Positions 1 through 7,789 of a DNA stretch of 24,569 bases are shown here, piece after piece (the first letter of the stretch is position 1; every line of letters starts with the position of its first letter). Location of the stretch: positions 1 to 24,569 of the forward strand of contig CAKPER010000017.1 in the NCBI GenBank assembly GCA_934149245.1. Reading direction: 5' to 3'. The translations under genes were made by a program, and so were the position numbers. The stretch is from an uncultured Bacilli bacterium. Lineage in GTDB: Bacteria; Bacillota_I; Bacilli_A; RF39; UBA660. The notes beneath the pieces are model-generated. The model saw only the letters and a program-made list of their open reading frames with translations, was not told where the DNA came from and ran no database searches.

Positions 1-21
1 AAAAGCAACATCAGTTGCCTT
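1..21 (-). terminator. Rho-independent terminator after the Bax-inhibitor gene
   Basis: Read on the minus strand, the sequence forms a stem of AAGGCAAC with GTTGCTTT (one G-U pair) around a TGAT loop, and ends in T residues at the window edge. It begins in the stop codon of the Bax-inhibitor-like gene. The U-tract may continue outside the window, so its full length is not visible. Confidence 0.6.
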
Positions 22-661
22 AATCTCTATCTTTACCAAATATTCTAAGTAAAGATATAAAAATATTAATAAAGTCTAGATATATATTTAATGCCCCTAA
101 TATTGCAGAATTCTCACTATCACCATACATATTATTACTTATTTTATTAAAATCATAAGCTACATACAATGTAAATACTACTATACTAATAGCACACAAT
201 ACTATATCTAAAGTATCATTCATCAAAAATATATTCACTATCATCAACACTACTATTGATAAAAGTGCTATCAATAAATATATTCCAAACTTTCTTAAAT
301 CTATATGTAAAGCTTTACCAATATATGCAAATAATGTAAATACTAATGATGTTGCTAAGAATATCCATATAATACTAGACAATTGATAATGAAGAAATAT
401 TACTGAAAAAGTTAATCCCGACAGTACCGTATAACCAAAATACAAGAATATTGCTGCTGTTGTCGACATTTTATTAATTCTTAAAGATAACCATACTGCA
501 CAAACAAATTCTAATATTATTATAATCATTGATGTAGGTCCACTAAATACTAACCTAAGTAAAGTCTCACTAATACTTACAGCATATGCTGTTAAAAATG
601 TTACTAATAATCCTAGTCCAAACCATTTAAATACTTTTGATTCAAAATTTTCTTTATTCAT
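20..661 (-). CDS. Bax inhibitor-1/YccA family integral membrane protein
   Basis: This 213-residue protein is almost entirely hydrophobic, with about seven predicted membrane segments, the size and layout of bacterial BI-1/YccA/YetJ proteins. The last segment region carries the family-like pattern ALNIYLDFINIFISLLRIFG near residues 190-209. An acidic residue there belongs to the calcium-leak pore described for YetJ-type proteins. In bacteria the family is linked to calcium leak across the membrane and to membrane-protease quality control; the exact role here cannot be read from sequence. The ATG is preceded by GGTGGTAAT. The gene is last in a run with the VanY-type peptidase (17-bp gap) and is followed by a terminator hairpin. 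Confidence 0.85.
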   Translation of the reverse strand: MNKENFESKVFKWFGLGLLVTFLTAYAVSISETLLRLVFSGPTSMIIIILEFVCAVWLSLRINKMSTTAAIFLYFGYTVLSGLTFSVIFLHYQLSSIIWIFLATSLVFTLFAYIGKALHIDLRKFGIYLLIALLSIVVLMIVNIFLMNDTLDIVLCAISIVVFTLYVAYDFNKISNNMYGDSENSAILGALNIYLDFINIFISLLRIFGKDRD

Positions 662-678
662 ATTACCACCTTTTCTTT

Positions 679-1527
679 CTAATAGCTACAACTTAAACCG
701 TAATATCCTTCTAATGATAACCAATCACCATTATTATACAATTTCTTTGCTAAATCTTTCCCAACATATCTCAAATGCCATGACTCATACTGATATCCAG
801 TCTCTGATTCTTTTCCTTTAGGAAATCTTATAACGAATCCGTATAAATAAGCATTTTCGTTTATCCATTTGCCCTCTTGTGTATCTGCAAATGAATCTTC
901 TATATTATTAAGATCAAAGCACAAACCTGACTGATGTTCTGAATAACCTGGTCTAGATGAATATTTATCTGCTGCTTCCTTACCATCTCTTTTAACATAA
1001 TTATCATACAATGTTGTTTGATAATTATAACTTCTATAGCCACTTGCTAAATAAATATTAAGTCCCAAAGCTTGAGCATCACTTTTCATAACTTTAAAAG
1101 CTTCCATAGCTGTTTTATCTATACATTCAGTACATCTCTCACTAGTAACAGGAGTGTAAGGATCATCAGGTTTATAATCATTTGGTAATTTATAAGTCTT
1201 ATTAACAATTAAATTTCCATCTACATAAGCCTTACCATCCTTTATCTTTAAAGTAAAACCTTTAGAAGTTTTATAATCTCCATCACTTAAATTAGAGAAT
1301 TCTGTAGCATTACTTGGAGCAGCTTCTAAATCTGCATTTACTTTATCCTCAGACTTTTTCTTTACTCCTTGATGCACTTTATCATTGGTTTTATTAGTAG
1401 TTTTATTTTTTAATATACTTTTATTATTAATTAACATAAATATACCTATACCTCCTATTAATATAATAGGAATTAAAATCAAAAATATAACTCTATATCC
1501 CTCTTTTTTTTTCTTTCTTCTTCTCAT
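679..1527 (-). CDS. VanY-type D-alanyl-D-alanine carboxypeptidase (peptidase family M15B)
   Basis: This is a 282-residue membrane-anchored peptidase. A basic N-terminus and one membrane segment (about residues 12-33) are followed by a polar Lys/Asn-rich linker and a C-terminal M15 domain (about 135-275). The zinc ligands are visible: H198 and D205 in SEHQSGLCFD, and H251 in ESWHLRYVG. The preceding SGYRSY motif near residue 162 is also typical. Such enzymes remove the terminal D-Ala from peptidoglycan stem peptides outside the membrane. No vanS/vanR or vanH/A/X genes are nearby, so a housekeeping wall-trimming role is more likely than glycopeptide resistance. The ATG follows GGAGAGTAATAA. The gene lies 3 bp after the NUDIX gene, so the two are probably co-transcribed. 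C132 and C135 (CTEC) sit just before the catalytic domain. Confidence 0.9.
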   Translation of the reverse strand: MRRRKKKKEGYRVIFLILIPIILIGGIGIFMLINNKSILKNKTTNKTNDKVHQGVKKKSEDKVNADLEAAPSNATEFSNLSDGDYKTSKGFTLKIKDGKAYVDGNLIVNKTYKLPNDYKPDDPYTPVTSERCTECIDKTAMEAFKVMKSDAQALGLNIYLASGYRSYNYQTTLYDNYVKRDGKEAADKYSSRPGYSEHQSGLCFDLNNIEDSFADTQEGKWINENAYLYGFVIRFPKGKESETGYQYESWHLRYVGKDLAKKLYNNGDWLSLEGYYGLSCSY

Positions 1528-1530
1528 TTA

Positions 1531-2160
1531 TTACTCTCCAATCATATCTAGCATATCATTATTATGTAAATATTCTAATGATCTATAATAAGCAAGTCTA
1601 GCTGTTGCATCTAAAATATAACCATTATCTAGTAAAAATTTAAATTCTTTTATACTTACCTTTATATATTTTACATATTCATCTTTATCTAAATCTTGCT
1701 CATATTTTTGCTTACAATTACTAGCTAAAGCAATATGAATACGTTCCCCACTATAACCCAAAGATGGGAAATAACTATCTATAATTTTTATGTCTTCTGC
1801 TGTAAATCCAGTTTCCTCACGGAGTTCTCTTATTCCAGCTTGTTCTGGAGTTTCATCTATCTCAATATAACCTGCTGGTATTTCTATATCAACTTTTGTA
1901 TCAGTTGGTAGTGCTACTCTTGGTTGAACGACTAATAATATATCCTTATCTTCTGTTATAGCAAATATGGCAACTGCATCAACAGAACCAATTCTCCTAA
2001 TTACGCCTTCTCTTCTAATAGTTTCATTATTATTTAATGTATAATAGCCTTCTTTTAATTGTAAAAATGTAGTATTAGACTCTATTTTTTTGTCCTGATA
2101 TTTTATAACCTTTAAACTATCTATTAAATTATCTATATATTCTAATCTCTTACTTTCCAT
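1531..2160 (-). CDS. NUDIX hydrolase, ADP-ribose pyrophosphatase-like
   Basis: This 209-residue protein has a perfect NUDIX box at residues 97-119 (G-x5-E-x7-RELREETGF). The family consensus GX5EX7REUXEEXGU binds the divalent metal and cleaves nucleoside diphosphates linked to another moiety. The N-terminal strands before the box and overall length resemble the ADP-ribose pyrophosphatase subfamily (NudF/YqkG), but substrate cannot be assigned from the box alone. The start follows AGGTAGTATT, and the gpmI stop codon TAG lies inside that ribosome binding site, so the gene is probably coupled to gpmI upstream. It could also act on another nucleotide sugar. Confidence 0.85.
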   Translation of the reverse strand: MESKRLEYIDNLIDSLKVIKYQDKKIESNTTFLQLKEGYYTLNNNETIRREGVIRRIGSVDAVAIFAITEDKDILLVVQPRVALPTDTKVDIEIPAGYIEIDETPEQAGIRELREETGFTAEDIKIIDSYFPSLGYSGERIHIALASNCKQKYEQDLDKDEYVKYIKVSIKEFKFLLDNGYILDATARLAYYRSLEYLHNNDMLDMIGE

Positions 2161-2164
2161 AATA

Positions 2165-3670
2165 CTACCTAACTATCAAACTATTTCCTGTCATTTCTTC
2201 AGGAATATCAATATCCATTATATCTAATATACTACATGCTATATCTCCTAATTTTCCATCTTTTACACTTAATTTATTATCACAAACTATAAATGGTACT
2301 TTATTAGTTGTGTGTTGTGTATTTATAGTATTATCACTATTTATCATAACTTCACAATTACCATGATCTGCTGTTACTATTAAAGTATATTCATCCATAT
2401 CAATACTAGTAATAATTTTTTCTAAACATTTATCTAATGTTTCTACAGCTTTAACTGCTGCTTCATAATTACCAGTATGTCCTACCATATCACCATTGGC
2501 AAAATTTAATATTATAAGTTCTGGATGATTTTTATCTATCTGTTCAAGTAAGTTATCTGTTATTTCAAAAGCACTCATTTCAGGCTGTAAATCATAAGTA
2601 GCAACTTTGGGTGAATTAATTAGAACTCTATTACAATTTGGTAAATCTTTTTCCTTTCCACCATCAAAAAAGTAAGTTACATGAGCATATTTTTCTGTTT
2701 CAGCTATTCTAAGTTGCTTTATTTCTTTTGTACTTACATACTCACCTAAAGTATTTATAAGATCTTCAAGTTGAAAAGCATTTGTAGCATTAACAGTATC
2801 AGCAACTGGCATCATGGTACATAACTTTACATTTTCTAATTTACTATTATCAAAGTAATCAAAATCATGATTAGTAAGACTAGTTCCAATCTCTCTTATA
2901 CGATCAGGTCTAAAATTAAAACAAATTACACCATCATTTGATGATATTATACCTCTTTTATTAATAATAGCAGGTACTATAAATTCATCTGTTATATTAT
3001 TATTTTGATTATATTCCCAACACTCTATAGCACTTTGGTATTCTTCTCCAATTCCATTTACTATAACATCATAAGCTTTCTTCAATCTATCATAATTATT
3101 ATCTCTATCCATAGCATAATATCTTCCACTTACAGTAGCTATAGCACCTAATCCAGTATTTTTCAATTTTTCTTCTAAACTATTTATATATTTATTTCCA
3201 ACATAAGGACTAGTATCACGACCATCTAAAAAGATATGAATGTATAGTTCTTTAACATCATTATCCTTACACATATCTATTAAAGCCATCAAATGATCTA
3301 TATGTGAATGAATTCCTCCATCACTAAGAAGTCCCATAATATGAAGCTTACTATTTTTTTCTTTAGTATAATTAATTACATCTAATAAATTTTTATTTTC
3401 AAAAAAAGTTTTATCTTTTATTTTAGAATTAATAAGTCCTAATGGTTGATAAACAATTCTTCCTGCTCCAATATTTGTGTGACCTACCTCGCTATTTCCC
3501 ATTTGTCCTTTAGGTAAGCCAACCATCTCTCCTGATGCATCTAACTGACTATTAGGGTAATCATTCATAAGTTTATCTATAGTTGGTTTATTAGCATTAT
3601 AAAAAGCATTTCCCTCTTTTTTATCACTAAGACCAACTCCATCTAAAATGCATAATAATACTTTCTTCAT
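2165..3670 (-). CDS. gpmI: 2,3-bisphosphoglycerate-independent phosphoglycerate mutase
   Basis: This 501-residue cytoplasmic enzyme interconverts 3- and 2-phosphoglycerate in lower glycolysis, using two manganese ions and a serine nucleophile. The N-terminal metal site ILDGVG contains D10. The nucleophile S60 sits in GNSEVGH. The region around DGRDTSP and the C-terminal TADHGN are also as in the family, and the length is normal. I start at the ATG at 3670, preceded by AGGAGATGATAGA and giving the usual MKKVLLCILDG N-terminus. A longer reading frame to an ATG at 3718 is unlikely because that codon overlaps the -35 box of the promoter found here. It is transcribed alone or with the NUDIX and downstream genes. 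Loss of this enzyme would block glycolysis unless a GpmA exists elsewhere. Confidence 0.97.
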   Translation of the reverse strand: MKKVLLCILDGVGLSDKKEGNAFYNANKPTIDKLMNDYPNSQLDASGEMVGLPKGQMGNSEVGHTNIGAGRIVYQPLGLINSKIKDKTFFENKNLLDVINYTKEKNSKLHIMGLLSDGGIHSHIDHLMALIDMCKDNDVKELYIHIFLDGRDTSPYVGNKYINSLEEKLKNTGLGAIATVSGRYYAMDRDNNYDRLKKAYDVIVNGIGEEYQSAIECWEYNQNNNITDEFIVPAIINKRGIISSNDGVICFNFRPDRIREIGTSLTNHDFDYFDNSKLENVKLCTMMPVADTVNATNAFQLEDLINTLGEYVSTKEIKQLRIAETEKYAHVTYFFDGGKEKDLPNCNRVLINSPKVATYDLQPEMSAFEITDNLLEQIDKNHPELIILNFANGDMVGHTGNYEAAVKAVETLDKCLEKIITSIDMDEYTLIVTADHGNCEVMINSDNTINTQHTTNKVPFIVCDNKLSVKDGKLGDIACSILDIMDIDIPEEMTGNSLIVR

Positions 3671-3689
3671 TCTATCATCTCCTGTTACA

Positions 3690-3718
3690 ATTTTACTATA
3701 AATGCCCATTTTATTCAA
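3690..3718 (-). promoter_or_regulatory. Sigma-A-type promoter of gpmI
   Basis: On the minus strand a -35 box TTGAAT (3718-3713) and a -10 box TAAAAT (3695-3690) are separated by exactly 17 bp. The predicted transcription start near 3683 leaves a short leader containing the AGGAGAT ribosome binding site. This supports starting gpmI at 3670. Confidence 0.55.
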
Positions 3719-3815
3719 GGTAAATTATTTTTTTATTAACTATTCTAACTTACCCCTCTAATTATATTATTAGCCATTAATCTCCGATTTCCTTTTTATT
3801 TTTAAAATTTTTTAA

Positions 3816-4223
3816 TTATGAAGTGGTAACACACTTATTATTATCATTAACAGAAACATTAGAAACATATTTATAATTATACGTATCAATTTTATATCGA
3901 ACAGCCTCACTCATTTTTTCCCCATCAGAATCTTTTAATTCATCAGAATCTTTTAATTCATCAGAACTTAAATAATGTTCATCAACCAAAGTTTGAACAT
4001 CAATATAACATTCACCATTTGTGGGAATATTATTCTTATGATCTGTCACATATAATTCAGCAGCACTCTCAATTATTTTTTCTCTAGCACTATCTTGTTT
4101 TTCTTTTGTTCTATCCAAAGAAGAAGAGATTGATGGAATTGCTATTGACATTATTGCTATTAATATAACTAATACTGCTAATAATTCAATTAAAGTAAAA
4201 CCTTTATTATTCAATTTTTTCAT
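3816..4223 (-). CDS. Type IV pilin-like pseudopilin (ComGC/GspG-like prepilin)
   Basis: This 135-residue protein has a short basic leader and a class III signal: NNKGFTLIELLAVLVILIAI. Prepilin peptidase would cut after the glycine and methylate the exposed Phe; the Glu at mature position 5 is present. The hydrophobic N-terminal helix is followed by a charged globular part with one Cys pair (in GECYID and NKCVT), which could form a disulfide. Candidate partners are the prepilin peptidase and PilC/GspF-type protein encoded about 12 kb away. Residues around 88-100 contain a DELKDS hexapeptide repeated in tandem, from an 18-bp DNA duplication. The ATG follows AGAGGTAGATT. Whether it is a major pilin, minor pilin or competence pseudopilin cannot be decided. 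Confidence 0.85.
   Translation of the reverse strand: MKKLNNKGFTLIELLAVLVILIAIMSIAIPSISSSLDRTKEKQDSAREKIIESAAELYVTDHKNNIPTNGECYIDVQTLVDEHYLSSDELKDSDELKDSDGEKMSEAVRYKIDTYNYKYVSNVSVNDNNKCVTTS
3923..3967. repeat. 18-bp tandem duplication inside the pseudopilin gene
   Basis: The unit CATCAGAATCTTTTAATT occurs at 3923-3940 and again at 3941-3958 without a difference, followed by a third partial copy (CATCAGAA). It encodes DELKDS in frame, so a gain or loss of one unit would keep the reading frame. Confidence 0.85.
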
Positions 4224-4236
4224 AATCTACCTCTTT

Positions 4237-4929
4237 CTAATATACTTCCATATTTTCTTTTTTATAATTTTGCACTTCATTTGTTACTAAATTATTTAAT
4301 GTCATTTTTTGATTATTCAATTCTATTATTAACTCAAAATTTTCTGTTTGGTTTTCTTCATCTATACAAGTCAAAGATATATAATAATAAATGGTAGTAC
4401 CCTCTGTTTTATATTCTTCTTTATATGTACCCTTATATTTTTTACCACTTTCTTGATTCCAAACAAAAGTATTATTCTTATCAAAAGATATATAATAATC
4501 TCTAGATATTTTATTATTCTTATCTAAATACCAAGTTCCTTCAATAGCTTCATTAAAATCATATTGTTGTTGAGATGAGTGTTTTTGTTCTGGAATAGCA
4601 AGCTTCATTTCAAGATTTTTATATGCCGATACTATCCATACTACAAAAAATATTATAGTTAGAACTATAGCTATTAAATTTAAAATAACACCCATATTTA
4701 ACTTTTTAGCCGACTTCGATCCCAAAACAAGTCCAAATATAGCTAAAGGTAATATAAATATACTACAAGTTATAGTTCCGATTATACTTAATATACCAAT
4801 TATTAAAGATGATATCATTAAATCATCTTGTTTATTTTGCTTAATTTTATCACAATTTAACTTATTACCACAATTTGTACAATAAGACTGAGTATTAGAT
4901 ACTTTATTACCACATTTTGTACAATACAT
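4237..4929 (-). CDS. Zinc-ribbon membrane protein with C-terminal lipocalin-like domain
   Basis: This 230-residue protein starts with a compact zinc ribbon: C3-x2-C6 and C17-x2-C20, each followed by GN. About residues 37-105 contain two hydrophobic stretches, as in DUF4190-type membrane segments. The C-terminal half (about 128-225) begins EGTWYLD and alternates short strands, resembling the lipocalin-like DUF5640 type. The ribbon is likely cytoplasmic and the C-terminal domain external or membrane-proximal, but topology is inferred. The ATG follows GGAGGGATACAG, and a promoter lies just upstream. It precedes the pseudopilin by 13 bp, so they probably share a transcript. No function is known to me. 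Confidence 0.75.
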   Translation of the reverse strand: MYCTKCGNKVSNTQSYCTNCGNKLNCDKIKQNKQDDLMISSLIIGILSIIGTITCSIFILPLAIFGLVLGSKSAKKLNMGVILNLIAIVLTIIFFVVWIVSAYKNLEMKLAIPEQKHSSQQQYDFNEAIEGTWYLDKNNKISRDYYISFDKNNTFVWNQESGKKYKGTYKEEYKTEGTTIYYYISLTCIDEENQTENFELIIELNNQKMTLNNLVTNEVQNYKKENMEVY

Positions 4930-4952
4930 CTGTATCCCTCCTATTTATTAGT

Positions 4953-4981
4953 AATATATCATAAAAAGCATAAATATACAA
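4953..4981 (-). promoter_or_regulatory. Promoter of the zinc-ribbon/pseudopilin unit
   Basis: On the minus strand, -35 TTGTAT (4981-4976) and -10 TATATT (4958-4953) are 17 bp apart, with an extended -10 TGA directly before the -10 hexamer. It lies between the RNase J terminator and the zinc-ribbon gene. Confidence 0.5.
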
Positions 4982-5014
4982 GGAATTTTACTCTTGTTAT
5001 TTTTTCAAAAGAGC

Positions 5015-5042
5015 AAAAAAAAATAGTATTTAAAAGATACTA
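5015..5042 (-). terminator. Rho-independent terminator of the RNase J gene
   Basis: The minus strand reads TAGTAT, a 7-nt loop, ATACTA, then nine T residues. The stem begins at the TAG stop codon of the RNase J gene. The stem is short and AT-only, but the U-tract is uninterrupted. Confidence 0.65.
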
Positions 5043-6683
5043 TATTTCTTGTAAAACACTTATAATCATTGGCTTATTTCCAGTTTGATTACTCAAATAT
5101 TTACTTAATTCATCTCTAATACTATTTTTAATTTTACCATAATCAACATAATTTTCATGAGTATTTTCTTTTATTATTTTTGTACATATTTCTTTAATAC
5201 TCTCTATTAGTTCACCACTATCTTTTACATAAATAAAACCTCTAGTCAATATCTCTGGTCCTGCTAATAATTCCTTTCCTTTTTTACTTAAAGTTGCCGA
5301 AATTATAATTATTCCATTATCTGATAATAATTCTCTATCTCTTAACACTACTTCTCCAATATCATCTGATGAATCTCCATCAATAGAAATTTCTCCACAT
5401 GGTATTTTCTCAAAATCATCAACTAATTTTCCATTTACAAATTTTGCAACAAAACCATTTTCTTTCAAAATAATATTTTCAGGCTTTATCCCAACTTTTT
5501 CTGCTAAATTAGCATTAGCAACTTGGAACCTATACTCACCTTTTATTGGAAAATAATATTTTGGTTTCATTAAATCTATCATCATCATTAAATCCTCACT
5601 TGAAGCATGATGTGATAAATGATTTTTAGATAATGTTACAACATCAACATCCAATTTAGAAATATCATCTAAAAGTTTATAGAAAGTTTTTTCACTTCCC
5701 TCATAAACTGGAGTTGCCAAAAATACTGTATCAGTTTGTTTTAATGTTATAAATTTATCGTAGCCATTTACTATTTTATTAATATTTGAATATGGTCTTC
5801 CACGTTCGTTAGAAGTTAATATAACTACATTATCATCATTAATGTTTGATAAATCTCCAATAGAGTTCTTATTTATAAATAAATATTTATTAGCTGTAGC
5901 ATATTCAACTATATTTTGTAATTTTTTCCCCATTACAACAATTTTTCTATCAGTCTTTGATACTTCGTTAAATAATTCTTGAATTCTATACAAATGGGAA
6001 TTTAATACATTAAAAATTATTCTTCCCTTTGCTTTTATTAATGTTTCTCTAATTAAATTAGAAATTCTATGATTTGGAGCAGTATGTCCTAACTTATCAG
6101 CATAAGTAGATTCTGTCATCAAACATAATACTCCCTGTTTTCCTATATATGCTAACTTTCCAATATCAGTTTGATAATGACCTCTCATCATCGCATCAAA
6201 CACAAAATCTGAAGCATAAAATATTACTCCATCATGTGTATATATAGCATATCCTAAATTATCTGGTATTGAATGTGAAAGAGATACAGGAAAAACTTTT
6301 ATTTTATTAAATTTTAAAGTCTTATAAGGATGTATCTCCACTAAATTATTAGTTGCTAACTTATTATTTTCAAATTCTTTCTTCAAAATATCAATAGTAA
6401 ATTTAGCAGCATATATCTTTGTATTTTTTAAATCCTTTACAATATCCATTAATGCTCCACTATTTTCATAATGTCCATGCGTTAAAAAAATACCTTTTAT
6501 TCTTTTTTGATTTTCTTTTAAATAATTAATATTAGGAATTATATAATCTATACCTAACATATGTTCATCAGCATACTTTAAACCAGCGTCTATTACAAAT
6601 ATATCTTTATCTATTTCTATAACATACATGTTTTTGCCGCTTTCATTTAAACCGCCTAAACTAAATATCTTTATTTTACTCAT
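5040..6683 (-). CDS. RNase J family protein with degenerate metal site (RNase J2-like)
   Basis: This 547-residue protein has the full RNase J layout: metallo-beta-lactamase domain, inserted beta-CASP domain and C-terminal dimerisation domain. RNase J performs 5'-to-3' exonuclease and endonuclease steps in Firmicute mRNA decay. The usual HxHxDH motif reads H69-G-H71-Y-E73-N74, so the Asp and following His are replaced. The last histidine ligand, normally in PxHGEYR, is Lys in PIKGEYRF. D32, the His in SHSIPD, the Asp in ASDFVFD and the His in NHLSHHAS remain. This parallels the weakly active RNase J2 subunit, which pairs with J1; I infer a canonical J1 elsewhere. I start at the ATG at 6683, preceded by AAAGGAGAAAA; a TTG five codons upstream lacks its own site. 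Confidence 0.88.
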   Translation of the reverse strand: MSKIKIFSLGGLNESGKNMYVIEIDKDIFVIDAGLKYADEHMLGIDYIIPNINYLKENQKRIKGIFLTHGHYENSGALMDIVKDLKNTKIYAAKFTIDILKKEFENNKLATNNLVEIHPYKTLKFNKIKVFPVSLSHSIPDNLGYAIYTHDGVIFYASDFVFDAMMRGHYQTDIGKLAYIGKQGVLCLMTESTYADKLGHTAPNHRISNLIRETLIKAKGRIIFNVLNSHLYRIQELFNEVSKTDRKIVVMGKKLQNIVEYATANKYLFINKNSIGDLSNINDDNVVILTSNERGRPYSNINKIVNGYDKFITLKQTDTVFLATPVYEGSEKTFYKLLDDISKLDVDVVTLSKNHLSHHASSEDLMMMIDLMKPKYYFPIKGEYRFQVANANLAEKVGIKPENIILKENGFVAKFVNGKLVDDFEKIPCGEISIDGDSSDDIGEVVLRDRELLSDNGIIIISATLSKKGKELLAGPEILTRGFIYVKDSGELIESIKEICTKIIKENTHENYVDYGKIKNSIRDELSKYLSNQTGNKPMIISVLQEI

Positions 6684-6702
6684 TTTTCTCCTTTCCAAGC
6701 AA

Positions 6703-6731
6703 AGTATAAAAGACTGAAGTAATTATATCAA
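6703..6731 (-). promoter_or_regulatory. Promoter of the RNase J gene
   Basis: On the minus strand, -35 TTGATA (6731-6726) and -10 TATACT (6708-6703) are separated by 17 bp. The predicted start is about 12 nt before the ribosome binding site, separating this gene from the ABC-domain gene upstream. Confidence 0.6.
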
Positions 6732-6766
6732 AAATAATTAGAAAAGGCAACAACACCCTACTAAAG

Positions 6767-7738
6767 TTAATTTTTAGATAATTTTTCTTGCTTACTATTT
6801 ATTTCAAGCTCTTTTTGATTATTCCCTAACTTATTTAATCGTCTTAAAGAAACTTTAAAACTTTGATATTCAGCACTTATAGTTCCTAATACTTCAAAGT
6901 TAGCTATTATTTTATCATAGTATGTATATATCAGAACTATCGTTCCCACAACCATCTGATGCTTACTAATTAAATAAACGCAATAAAGAATAATACCATA
7001 TTTAGCTAGTTCAATTATTCCAAGTACTAAATATATAGAAGCCTCTGCTAACAAATTAAATCTTTTATTTGATTTTAAATACTCTATATTACTTTGATGA
7101 AATCTTTTAAAAATATTATCATTATAATTTCCATCTTTTAAGGAATCATACATCTGATGAGCAACAACTGTTTTACGATCAAGAGAGTTTTTTCTTTTTA
7201 TATTTTCTTCCTTTATTTGATTACTAGTTATAATTAAAAGTATCACCATAAGAAAAGAAATTACTATTGTTATTAAAAAAATCAAATTATTTTGAGTTAA
7301 AAAATAAAAATAAATAAATAAAATTTCTAATACTTGAATTACTCTAGCAACACCATTACCTAAAAAATTACATAATATATCTATATCATTATTTATAACA
7401 TTTGTATATTCTCCCAAAGATACTTTTTTTATGTTTTCAGTATTGCTTTTTGTAATAAGTGCTGTATAACCAAGTGATAATCTATTATAAAACTTAAACC
7501 AAGTAACTTGATTTAAATATTGCCAAATATAATAAAAGCAAGTTAAAATTATTGTTACTATTATAAGGTTATAAGTTTTATGATAATTATTATTACTTAA
7601 ATTATTAATAGTATCACTCCAGAATATTGGAATTACCAAAAGAAGACCTCTTATAAAAACAGAAGTTATTATTTTATAAAAAAGTTCCCATCCTGAATCT
7701 TTTATTACTAACATAGTATAATTGTCTTTAGTTTTCAC
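6767..7738 (-). CDS. ABC exporter transmembrane domain without nucleotide-binding domain
   Basis: This 323-residue protein resembles the membrane half of type I ABC exporters, with about six hydrophobic segments and long cytoplasmic helices with the usual spacing (for example the YTALITKSNTENIKKVSLGE region). It ends about 25 residues after the last helix, where the linker to the ATPase domain normally starts. No Walker A, LSGGQ or Walker B motif is present, and no ATPase is encoded nearby. The start is GTG at 7738, preceded by AGGTGAT; a second in-frame GTG at 7747 lies inside that site. An 8-bp inverted repeat covers the ribosome binding site. It may be a truncated exporter kept as an open frame, or a subunit pairing with an ATPase elsewhere. 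Confidence 0.7.
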   Translation of the reverse strand: MKTKDNYTMLVIKDSGWELFYKIITSVFIRGLLLVIPIFWSDTINNLSNNNYHKTYNLIIVTIILTCFYYIWQYLNQVTWFKFYNRLSLGYTALITKSNTENIKKVSLGEYTNVINNDIDILCNFLGNGVARVIQVLEILFIYFYFLTQNNLIFLITIVISFLMVILLIITSNQIKEENIKRKNSLDRKTVVAHQMYDSLKDGNYNDNIFKRFHQSNIEYLKSNKRFNLLAEASIYLVLGIIELAKYGIILYCVYLISKHQMVVGTIVLIYTYYDKIIANFEVLGTISAEYQSFKVSLRRLNKLGNNQKELEINSKQEKLSKN

Positions 7739-7745
7739 ATAAATC

Positions 7746-7768
7746 ACCTATACTTATTATGTATAGGT
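7746..7768 (-). promoter_or_regulatory. Inverted repeat masking the ribosome binding site of the ABC-domain gene
   Basis: The minus strand reads ACCTATAC, loop ATAATAA, GTATAGGT: a perfect 8-bp stem whose 3' arm contains the AGGT of the ribosome binding site AGGTGAT (7749-7743). No T-run follows, so it is not a terminator. It could hide the start of translation or be a dimeric repressor operator. Confidence 0.5.
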
Positions 7769-7789
7769 ATTAATTTTTTATGTTTATTT

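Noticed and set aside
679..1527. Glycopeptide-resistance role for the VanY-type peptidase
   Set aside because: No vanR/S, vanH, vanA or vanX-like genes are present, and family M15B peptidases are common in sensitive Firmicutes.
1385..1588. Plus-strand frame of 67 codons over the VanY start
   Set aside because: It is antisense to the VanY gene and the NUDIX end and shows only low-complexity hydrophobic residues from reverse-read Lys/Asn codons.
3671..3718. Longer gpmI start at 3718
   Set aside because: The ATG overlaps the -35 box, and the extra 16 residues are not family-like.
3745..3777. Ten-codon frame (MANNIIRGVS) with a GGAG-like site between the pseudopilin and gpmI
   Set aside because: Such short frames are common in AT-rich gaps, it is not conserved as far as I can tell, and it lies outside the gpmI transcript.
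4990..5016. Weak inverted repeat CTCTT/AAGAG just upstream of the zinc-ribbon gene promoter
   Set aside because: Only 5 bp of stem over a long loop and no conserved flanks; chance is likely in this composition.
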